NCBI GenBank assembly: GCA_963692975.2
Contig: CAXMMR010000037.1
Span: forward strand, 1-64,000
Reading direction: 5' to 3'
Origin: CAXMMR01 sp963692975
Lineage (GTDB): Bacteria > Pseudomonadota > Alphaproteobacteria > Acetobacterales > Acetobacteraceae
DNA length: 64,000 nt
This document shows, piece by piece, positions 58,102-64,000 of the stretch. Made by a program: the position numbers and the translations under genes. Under the pieces are notes generated by a model. That model was not told the DNA's origin. It saw nothing but the letters and a program-made list of their open reading frames with translations, and searched no databases. The stretch's first letter is position 1. Each line of letters begins with the position of its first letter.

Positions 58102-59352
58102 GTGACAGGCCCCACCCTCCGCGCCCTAACCGCCCGCTCGCCGCTGCCGCGCTTCCTGCTGCTCTACGGCGCGCTGTTCGCCGCCTTCGGCGTCGCCTCG
58201 CCGTTCCTGTCCAACCTCATGCGCGAGTACGGGCTGCAGCCGAGCGCGATTGGCATCGTGCTCGCCGCCGGCACCGCCATCCGGCTGCTCGCCGGGCCGG
58301 TCGGCGGACGGCTGGCCGACCGCAGCGGCCGCTCGCCGCTGGTGCTGACCGGCTTCACGGCGGCGGCGGCGGTCGTCGCGACGTTCTACGCCGAGGCGCG
58401 CGGCTTCGTGCTGCTGCTGCTCCTCGGGCTTGCCCACGCGTCGGTGCTGGCGCCGATCAACCCGATCGCCGACGCGCTCGCGCTCGGCTCCTCAAAGGCC
58501 TCGCCGCGAGAGGGCGGCGGCTTTGCCTATGGCTGGGTGCGCGGCGCCGGCTCGGCCGCCTTCATCGCCGGCACGCTGCTCGCCGGCGCGCTGGTGACAT
58601 CGCATGGCCTGTCGGTCATCATCTGGCTGAATGCCGGTCTGCTCGCCGCTGCCGCCGCCTGCGGCTGGCTGGTGCCGAATCGCGTCACCGGCACGCCGGA
58701 CGAGGCGCGCCCGGACGCTACCCGAGCCGGCGGCATCGCGGCGCTGCGGCGGGTGCCGCACTTCCCTCTGCTGATGCTGGTGGTCGGGCTGGTCGGCGGC
58801 AGCCACGCCATGCATGACGGCTTCGAGGTGATCCGCTGGCGCGCCGCCGGCATGTCGCCGAGCCGCGCCAGCCAGCTCTGGGCGGTGTCCGTCGCCGCCG
58901 AGGTCGTGATGTTCTTCGTGCTCGGCCGACCGCTGCTCGCCCGCCTGGGACCAGGCCGCGCCCTGATGCTATCAGCCGCTGCCGGCATCCTGCGCTGGAG
59001 CGCCGCGGCGCTGACCGCGTCGTTCTCCATCCTGGTCTTCGTTGAGCCGCTGCACGGCCTGACCTTCGCCCTGCTGCATCTCGCCTGCATGCAGATAATC
59101 GCCGAGAGCGTGCCGCGCCATTTGGCCGCCACCGCGCAGGCCTTCTACGCCACCGTCGCCATGGGCGCGTTTGCAGCCGCGATCACCGCCCTGTCCGGGC
59201 CGCTCTACCAGTCGCTCGGAGCGGGCGGATTCTGGTTCATGGCAGGGTTATGCGGGCTCGCGCTGCCGCTGGCGGGACGGCTTGCGGCGCGCCAAGGCCT
59301 ACGCGCTTCCCTGGGCCCGGCAATAGCTGGCCAGCCCTTGGATCAGGCGTGA
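58102..59352 (+). CDS. MFS transporter (HcaT / nucleoside-symporter-like)
   Basis: This 416-residue major facilitator has twelve helices. The N-terminal RFLLLYGALFAAFGVASPFL and GGRLADRSGRSPLVLTGFTA (motif A), with GFAYGWVRGAGSAAFIAG, match the MFS_1-like group that includes phenylpropionate and nucleoside carriers. It is divergent from the TetA-like gene; the start codons are only 84 bp apart if GTG 58102 is used. An ATG at 58066 would overlap the other gene and adds an Arg-rich leader. The substrate is unknown. A tRNA-Tyr gene follows on the opposite strand. Confidence 0.86.
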   Translation: MTGPTLRALTARSPLPRFLLLYGALFAAFGVASPFLSNLMREYGLQPSAIGIVLAAGTAIRLLAGPVGGRLADRSGRSPLVLTGFTAAAAVVATFYAEARGFVLLLLLGLAHASVLAPINPIADALALGSSKASPREGGGFAYGWVRGAGSAAFIAGTLLAGALVTSHGLSVIIWLNAGLLAAAAACGWLVPNRVTGTPDEARPDATRAGGIAALRRVPHFPLLMLVVGLVGGSHAMHDGFEVIRWRAAGMSPSRASQLWAVSVAAEVVMFFVLGRPLLARLGPGRALMLSAAAGILRWSAAALTASFSILVFVEPLHGLTFALLHLACMQIIAESVPRHLAATAQAFYATVAMGAFAAAITALSGPLYQSLGAGGFWFMAGLCGLALPLAGRLAARQGLRASLGPAIAGQPLDQA

Positions 59353-59355
59353 TTT

Positions 59356-59441
59356 TGGTGGAGGGGGTTGGATTCGAACCAACGTAGGCGTGCGCCAGCG
59401 GATTTACAGTCCGCCCCCTTTAGCCACTCGGGCACCCCTCC
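59356..59441 (-). tRNA. tRNA-Tyr (GUA)
   Basis: This is an 86-nt class II tRNA including the encoded CCA. The acceptor stem pairs GGAGGGG with CCCCTCC. The anticodon loop contains CTGTAAA with anticodon GUA, and the T-arm reads GGTTCGAATCC. The variable arm is long (GCTGGCGCACGCC region), as expected for tyrosine. It is transcribed opposite to its neighbours. Confidence 0.97.
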
Positions 59442-59513
59442 GAACGCGAGGCCGGACGTAATGCTCCACCCCTAAGCTGTCAACGAAGCGCGGCGTCGGC
59501 TATACGCCGCGGC

Positions 59514-60387
59514 ATGGCAGATCATAGCGGACGCGGTCGACCGGGCGCCTCAAACCCGGCTCCGGGCAGGCCAGCCCAACGGTCGCAACAGGCCCGCCCC
59601 CAGGGTCAATCTCAGGATCGTTCCCATGATCGCGCGCCGATGCCGGAGCGCCGGCCGACAAGCGCACCCTCCGGGACGGTGTGGCTCTACGGCCTGCATC
59701 CGGTCGCCGCGGCGCTCGCCAACCCGCATCGCCGCCTGCGCCGGCTGCTGGTCACGGCCGAGGCAGAGGCGGCGCTCACCGCCGCAACGCCGCAGCCCTG
59801 GCCATTGCCGCCGGAGCGAGTCGAACGTAGCCGCATCGATGGCGCGGTCGGGCGAGACGCGGTGCACCAGGGCGTCGCCGTGCTTGCCGACCCGCTGCCG
59901 CCGCCATCGCTTGCTCAGGTGCTGGAGCGGCCGGGACTGCTGCTGGTGCTCGACCAAGTCAGCGACCCGCGCAACGTCGGCGCCATCCTGCGCTCGGCAG
60001 CCGCGTTCGGCATCGCTGGGGTAGTCACTCAGGACCGTCACGCCCCGGAGGAGACGGGCGCGCTCGCCAAGTCCGCCAGCGGCGCGCTTGAGACGATGCC
60101 GATGCTGCGCGCCGTCAATCTCGCCCGCACCCTGGTGGCGCTCAAGGCGGCTGGCCTGTGGATCGTTGGGCTTGACGCCGGCGCGGCGCCGCTGCGGGGC
60201 GCGGCGTTCGGCGAGCGGCGCGTCGCACTTGTCCTCGGCGCCGAGGGGGAGGGCCTGCGTCGTCTCACCCGCGAGAGCTGCGACGAACTCGGCCGGCCTT
60301 GCCATGCCCGGTCGCATGGAAAGCCTGAACGTCGCGACAGCAGCGGCCATCGCGCTCTACGAGCTGACCGGATCTCGCCCGGTCTAA
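59514..60387 (+). CDS. rlmB: 23S rRNA 2'-O-ribose methyltransferase (TrmH/RlmB family), frameshifted
   Basis: RlmB is a SPOUT methyltransferase acting on 23S rRNA G2251 in E. coli. The protein starts with a Gln/Pro/Arg-rich extension (about 50 residues), then the substrate-binding domain VWLYGLHPVAAALAN. SPOUT motif 1 is LLVLDQVSDPRNVGAILRSA (about 142-161) and motif 2 is RVALVLGAEGEGLRRLT. Motif 3, AMPGRMESLNVATAAAIALY, is in another frame: one extra base near 60295-60299 (GGCCGGCCTT) splits them. Without it the protein would end LTGSRPV at 60387. As written, the frame runs to 60398 with an unrelated tail and loses the knot that binds SAM. Confidence 0.88.
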
Positions 60388-60453
60388 CGGTTTGTTAACC
60401 TCACTGTGCGAAGCTGGGCATCACACGCGAGCAAGACAGATCGGAGCGCAGCC

Positions 60454-60672
60454 ATGCCGATGGAGTGGACCGTCTTGTCCGAAGCGGCGCAACTTGCCTT
60501 GTCGACGGCCGCGTTGCAGCGCGCCCTCTCGATGGTTGCGCAGGAGGCTGAGCGTCTGGCCGCCGAGATAGAGGATGGTCAGATCAGTGATCAGGGCGGC
60601 GCTGAAGCTCTCCGCCTGCTCACGTCGCTGATCCGCCTGGAGGATCCTGATACACGCCTTGGGCACGCCTGA
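60454..60672 (+). CDS. Small conserved-type hypothetical protein
   Basis: This 72-residue helical protein starts MPMEWTVLSEAAQLALSTAA and contains ALSMVAQEAERLAAEIEDGQ, then LRLLTSLIRLEDPDTRLGHA. It is amphipathic and rich in Ala, Leu and Glu, with no membrane segment or Cys. TCGGAGCGCAGCC precedes the ATG at 60454. It follows rlmB by 66 bp on the same strand. No known family was recognised. Confidence 0.6.
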   Translation: MPMEWTVLSEAAQLALSTAALQRALSMVAQEAERLAAEIEDGQISDQGGAEALRLLTSLIRLEDPDTRLGHA

Positions 60673-60704
60673 CCGGCTAAAGTCCGGCGCCCTTTGGTGC
60701 AGGT

Positions 60705-60974
60705 CTACTCCGCCGCAAGCGCGACGGCTTGTACCGAAACATGCACCCGGCTATCCGCCTTGGTCTCGAACTTCACGTGCCCATCGATCAGAGCGAAGAT
60801 CGTATGATCCTTGCCGAGCCCGACATTGGTTCCCGGCTTCCAGCGGGTGCCGCGCTGGCGGATGATGATGTTGCCGGCGATGACGCTCTCGCCGCCGTAC
60901 TTCTTGACGCCGAGCCTTCGCCCAGCCGTGTCGCGCCCGTTGCGCGAGGAGCCGCCTGCCTTCTTATGTGCCAT
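60705..60974 (-). CDS. rpmA: 50S ribosomal protein bL27
   Basis: bL27 is a large-subunit protein whose N-terminus reaches the peptidyl-transferase centre. The 89-residue sequence starts MAHKKAGGSSRNGRDTAGRR, the standard beginning, with no Firmicutes-type cleaved leader. GNIIIRQRGTRWKPGTNVGL and GKDHTIFALIDGHVKFE are typical. It is 19 bp downstream of rplU; the pair is one operon. obgE, the usual downstream partner, is elsewhere in this window. Confidence 0.98.
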   Translation of the reverse strand: MAHKKAGGSSRNGRDTAGRRLGVKKYGGESVIAGNIIIRQRGTRWKPGTNVGLGKDHTIFALIDGHVKFETKADSRVHVSVQAVALAAE

Positions 60975-60993
60975 CTGCCGTGCTCCTTGCCGC

Positions 60994-61308
60994 TCAGGCG
61001 GTGACGATGTCGCCGAACCGCAGCACTGTCACATGCTGACGGTGGCCATTGCGGCGACGGCTGTTCTGACGGCGCCGCTTCTTAAAGATGATAACGGTCG
61101 GCAACCGGTCCTGCGCGACCACCATGGCGCTGATGGAGGCGCCTTCGACCAACGGTGCGCCGATGGCGATGCCGGCCTCGGTGCCGACGGCGAGGATCTC
61201 GCTGAATGTAATGGTCGCGCCAGCGTCCGCTTCGAGCTTTTCGACCTTCAGCACGTCGCCCGGGGCCACGCGATACTGCTTTCCGCCGGTGCGGATGACT
61301 GCGAACAT
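60994..61308 (-). CDS. rplU: 50S ribosomal protein bL21
   Basis: bL21 is an early-assembling 23S rRNA binding protein. The 104-residue product begins MFAVIRTGGKQYRVAPGDVL, the universal start. IIFKKRRRQNSRRRNGHRQH near the C-terminus is the rRNA-contact motif, with N-S-R in place of the usual YRR. An in-frame ATG 3 bp upstream (61311) is also possible. It precedes rpmA by 19 bp. Confidence 0.97.
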   Translation of the reverse strand: MFAVIRTGGKQYRVAPGDVLKVEKLEADAGATITFSEILAVGTEAGIAIGAPLVEGASISAMVVAQDRLPTVIIFKKRRRQNSRRRNGHRQHVTVLRFGDIVTA

Positions 61309-61483
61309 CATAACGCCTTTTCATGTAGCGCTCGCCGGCGCCAGTTTTTTGCCGGGCATCGATCGCACCCGTGCGTCGGCCGCCGGCTCTGGCCAGCGAC
61401 GCCGGGCGCTGTATGCGGCGGGGTCAACGCGCTGTCAACGTCCTTGCGGGGCCCCGGCCGCCCGTCCTATACGGCGTCGCGAC

Positions 61484-61573
<90 letters not shown>

Positions 61574-61772
61574 AGTCTCTGCATGAGGGCGGAGCCGCGC
61601 CGGCGTAGCTGAGCAGCGAGCATCGCGAGGCCCAGACCTTGACGGCGTCGAGCACCGAGGCACCGGGCGAGGACATCGACAGCGCGAGGCCAGGAGCTAA
61701 GCCGACGAAGACCATCGTTCGGAGATGCGTTGCCGTGGCGGCGCTTCGTCGGTCAGTGTGCTCGTGCGCATG

Positions 61773-62381
61773 CTACGCAGTAACAAGCGAGCCGATGCGG
61801 TCCTGCGCCGCCTGCATCGCGGCCTTGTCCTGCTCGGGTCCGTAGGCGACGCCTTCCGCGCGTATGACCTGGACATCCCCGATCCCCAAGAAGCCCAATA
61901 TGGCTGCCAGGTAGGTCGCGAGGTGCTCCGCCGGCGCAAACGGGCCCTGCGAGTAGATACCGCCGGAGGAGAGCGCCAGATAGGCCTTGCCCGTCAGCAG
62001 GCCTTTCGGACCGGTCTGCGTGTATTGGAAGGTCTGCCCGGCAATTGAGACGTGGTCGATCCAAGCTTTGAGGGTCGAGGGGACCGTAAAGTTGTACATC
62101 GGCGATCCTATCACGAGGACATCGGCCGCCTTGAGCTCGTCGACCAGCGCCTTGGATCGGGCCGCGGTAGCCGTGAGCAAGCTGTCCTTCTCACCCTCAG
62201 GGAGCCAAGCCTGACGGATGGTCATGTCGACATGAGGAAGAGGGTCGGCCGCCACGTCACGGTAGACGACCACGGCTCCGGGATTGGCCGCCTTGAGCTT
62301 CGCGACCAGCTCGGCCGAGAGGCGGCGTGAATGCGAGCTCGCAGCGTCGCTGGCGCTTGCGTCGACGTGAAGAATATTCAT
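61773..62381 (-). CDS. azoR: FMN-dependent NADH-azoreductase
   Basis: AzoR is a flavodoxin-fold enzyme that reduces azo dyes and quinones with NADH. The 202-residue protein begins MNILHVDASASDAASSHSRR, the FMN phosphate-binding start. IGSPMYNFTVPSTLKAWIDH (about residues 92-111) contacts FMN, and ALSSGGIYSQGPF (about 137-149) is the second FMN loop. The ATG at 62381 is chosen; 14 upstream residues in the longer frame look unrelated. It is divergent from an HxlR-type regulator 91 bp away. By analogy with Bacillus YodB-azoR1, the regulator may repress it in response to quinones or diamide (inference). Confidence 0.92.
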   Translation of the reverse strand: MNILHVDASASDAASSHSRRLSAELVAKLKAANPGAVVVYRDVAADPLPHVDMTIRQAWLPEGEKDSLLTATAARSKALVDELKAADVLVIGSPMYNFTVPSTLKAWIDHVSIAGQTFQYTQTGPKGLLTGKAYLALSSGGIYSQGPFAPAEHLATYLAAILGFLGIGDVQVIRAEGVAYGPEQDKAAMQAAQDRIGSLVTA

Positions 62382-62412
62382 GGCAAGTCCCCCTGCAGTT
62401 CGCCACCTAAGT

Positions 62413-62447
62413 GGTGCCGACACGTAACCAAGGCTACATGCGGCACC
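62413..62447. promoter_or_regulatory. Candidate HxlR operator between azoR and hxlR
   Basis: A nested inverted repeat lies in the 91-bp divergent gap: outer arms GGTGCCG (62413-62419) and CGGCACC (62441-62447), inner GTAACCAAGGCTAC (62424-62437). Both are centred at about 62430. GTAAC-type dyads are typical of HxlR-family operators. Its position could control both genes. Confidence 0.6.
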
Positions 62448-62472
62448 GGATTACCTCTCGCAAGAAGGCACA

Positions 62473-62895
62473 ATGATGGAACCTGGGCACACCGATGTGA
62501 CCGCCAACGAGCGCAGTCTACCAGAACGGGTTCTCAGTCATCCGACTGTCTGCTGCAAGGCGGTGGGTAGCGTCCTGGCACGCGTCGGTGACAAATGGAG
62601 CGTGTTGGTGGTGATGTCGCTGGACGACGGAACCTATCGGTTCAACGAGTTGAAGCGCCGCATAGACGGTATTTCACAGCGCATGCTGACGCTGACCCTG
62701 CGCGGCCTGGAGCGGGATGGGCTTGTCGAACGCACGTTCTTTCCGACGATTCCACCCAAGGTCAGCTACGCACTCACCGGTCTCGGACGTTCATTGCGGG
62801 ACCCTGTCGGCGCGCTGGGCCAATGGGCGATCGAGCACCGTGTCACCGTCGAGCGATCTCGCGAGATTTACGATGCCCGCGTTTCAGGAGAGTAA
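62473..62895 (+). CDS. HxlR family transcriptional regulator
   Basis: This 140-residue winged-helix regulator (MarR-related HxlR family) has LARVGDKWSVLVVMSLDDG (about residues 35-53), RRIDGISQRMLTLTLRGLER (about 62-81, the recognition helix) and DGLVERTFFPTIPPKVSYAL (about 82-101). A Cys pair at about 27-28 (PTVCCKAV) lies just before the first helix, where redox-sensing relatives carry their reactive cysteine. It is divergent from azoR. ATG 62473 or 62476. Sensing of quinones or other electrophiles is an inference from the partner gene. Confidence 0.9.
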   Translation: MMEPGHTDVTANERSLPERVLSHPTVCCKAVGSVLARVGDKWSVLVVMSLDDGTYRFNELKRRIDGISQRMLTLTLRGLERDGLVERTFFPTIPPKVSYALTGLGRSLRDPVGALGQWAIEHRVTVERSREIYDARVSGE

Positions 62896-63118
62896 TTTGA
62901 ACCGGTAGTGTCCAAGCGCCGCCGCCGGCCACCACGTCGCAGCGCCCCGCCGCTGCAGCTCAAGCACCCCGCCAACCGGTGCCGCGCCGGCCGCCGTCGG
63001 ACCGAACGCGATCAGCGCCACACCCTTGATCATCCGCCACCCGACCCCGTCCCGCCGCGAGAGCAGTCAAGCGACAGCCGCCGCAGCGCTTTCAAAGTGG
63101 CGGCCGCGACGCCGCGCG

Positions 63119-63718
63119 TCAGGACTTCGCCGCATCCAACGCCAGGTTGACCTCCAGCACGTTCACCCGCGGCTCGCCGATGATCCCGAGCAGCCGGCCG
63201 CTGGTGTGCGCCTGCAGGATCGCGCCGACCTGCTCGTCGGTCAGGTGGCGTGCCTCAGCCACCCGGTGCACCTGGCGCTCGGCGTTCTGCGGCGAAATGT
63301 CGGGATCAAGCCCGCTGGCAGACGTCGTCAGTGCATCGCCGGGCACCGGCGTGGGCCCAGCCTTGGCGAGGTCGCCCTTGACCCGGTCCATCAACGCCTT
63401 GGAGGTCGGGCCAAGATTGGAACCGGCGGAGTTCGCCGCATTGTAGGGCGCGGCGACGGTCTTGGTCGGATCGTCTGGATGCGCCGGGTCCTGTCCCTGC
63501 GTCGCCGAGGGCCGACCTTGAAAGTAGCGGTCGGCGGTGAAGTTCTGGCCGAGCAGCGAGGAGCCGATGACGTGGCCGTCGCGCGGGATCAGGCTGCCGC
63601 CAGCCGCCTGCGGCAGCACGACGGCCGCCGCGCCGACGAAGCCGAGCGGCAGGGCGATGCCGGTCAGGATCGTGAACAGCACGACCAGGACCAGCGCAGG
63701 GCGAAGTTGGGCGAGCAT
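63119..63718 (-). CDS. kdpC: Potassium-transporting ATPase subunit KdpC
   Basis: KdpC is the single-helix subunit of the high-affinity potassium pump KdpFABC. The 199-residue protein has an N-terminal transmembrane helix (ALVLVVLFTILTGIALPLGF, about residues 8-27). The periplasmic blocks are GSSLLGQNFTADRYFQGRPS (about 52-71) and AANSAGSNLGPTSKALMDRV. SGLDPDISPQNAERQVHRVA and a late PRVNVLEVNLAL are the conserved end. Its ATG overlaps the kdpB stop by one base. kdpD and kdpE, often downstream, are absent: 223 bp of non-kdp sequence separate it from hxlR. Confidence 0.95.
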   Translation of the reverse strand: MLAQLRPALVLVVLFTILTGIALPLGFVGAAAVVLPQAAGGSLIPRDGHVIGSSLLGQNFTADRYFQGRPSATQGQDPAHPDDPTKTVAAPYNAANSAGSNLGPTSKALMDRVKGDLAKAGPTPVPGDALTTSASGLDPDISPQNAERQVHRVAEARHLTDEQVGAILQAHTSGRLLGIIGEPRVNVLEVNLALDAAKS

Positions 63719-64000
63719 CAGCGCATTCCGAACAGGGTGAGGATCATGTCGATCAGCTTGATGCCGATGAACGGCGCGATCAGGCCGCCAAGGCCATAGA
63801 TCAGTAAGTTACGACGCAGCAGCGCCGCCGCGCCGATCGGCGTGAACTTGACGCCGCGCAGCGCCAGCGGAACCAGCGCGACGATGATCAGCGCGTTGAA
63901 AATAACCGCCGACATGATCGCCGATTGCGGCGAATGCAGCCGCATGATGTTGAGCGCGCGCAGCCCTGGATAGGTGGCGACAAAGATCGCCGGCAGGATG
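63718..64000 (-). CDS. kdpB: Potassium-transporting ATPase ATP-binding subunit KdpB, partial
   Basis: This is the C-terminal 93 residues of the P-type ATPase KdpB; the rest lies beyond the window end. IFVATYPGLRALNIMRLHSP leads into SAIMSAVIFNALIIVALVPL and ALRGVKFTPIGAAALLRRNL, the last membrane helices of the family, ending LIDMILTLFGMR. The frame is open to the last base of the window, so an internal ATG at 63945 is not the start. It is co-transcribed with kdpC. Confidence 0.93.
   Translation of the reverse strand, partial: ILPAIFVATYPGLRALNIMRLHSPQSAIMSAVIFNALIIVALVPLALRGVKFTPIGAAALLRRNLLIYGLGGLIAPFIGIKLIDMILTLFGMR

Overview
The window is GC-rich, densely coded chromosomal DNA from an alphaproteobacterium. 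It is most likely a member of the Acetobacteraceae (Rhodospirillales). The evidence is the alphaproteobacterial gene order (glyA-nrdR / ribD-ribE-ribBX-ribH-nusB-thiL, obgE-proB, argS-SPOR-nagZ, scpA-scpB, tatB-tatC-serS), a Zn-independent type HemB, a Bpt-type leucyltransferase, a Hint-domain protein of a kind common in acetic acid bacteria, and two families of palindromic intergenic repeats. No phage, plasmid, insertion sequence or CRISPR locus was seen. The assignment is inference from gene content; no search was run.

Layout. 0-4.3 kb: two acyl-CoA ligases (the first cut by the window edge) and a nitronate monooxygenase. 4.5-10.4 kb: a small conserved protein with nadE (frameshifted), an EAL phosphodiesterase, parC and yajC. 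10.5-14.5 kb: an AAA ATPase, a Tat-exported phospholipase C and a methyltransferase. 14.7-30.8 kb: a minus-strand housekeeping series serS-tatC-tatB ... scpB-scpA-M50 protease ... nagZ-SPOR-argS. It is interrupted twice by accessory genes: a four-repeat membrane protein where tatA would be expected, and an SDR / DUF4214-FkbH-GNAT / SGNH hydrolase / alpha-beta hydrolase block. 30.9-35.4 kb: VOC and two GNAT genes, a DUF4239 protein, proB and obgE. 35.7-45.5 kb: thiL, nusB, the riboflavin operon, a seven-repeat FG-GAP/Hint protein, nrdR and glyA. 45.6-52.7 kb: an amino-acid permease with hemB, an alpha/beta hydrolase, an amidohydrolase, an acyltransferase and a catalytically dead HtrA-like protein. 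52.8-61.6 kb: a small lipoprotein, penicillin acylase, RDD protein and bpt, two MFS transporters, tRNA-Tyr, rlmB (frameshifted), rpmA-rplU and tRNA-Ser. 61.8-64 kb: a divergent azoR/hxlR pair and the end of kdpBC.

Two repeat families fill most gaps. Family A (10 copies) is two AT-rich hairpins whose flanks can pair with each other; the stem bases covary between copies. Family B/C (12 full or partial copies) is a composite with inverted ends of the type AAGGCCAGGG. Several genes end inside these repeats, so the repeats supply C-terminal residues or stop codons. A 16-26 bp perfect palindrome with shared flanking sequence occurs twice, once between the two halves of a family A copy and once between the two ends of a B/C copy.

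Three conserved genes (nadE, ribBX, rlmB) are each broken by one extra base in or near G/C-rich sequence. This is either sequencing error or early decay. The most unusual biology is the repeat system, the FkbH-centred accessory block, the Hint/FG-GAP protein between nrdR and ribD, and the HtrA pseudoprotease.
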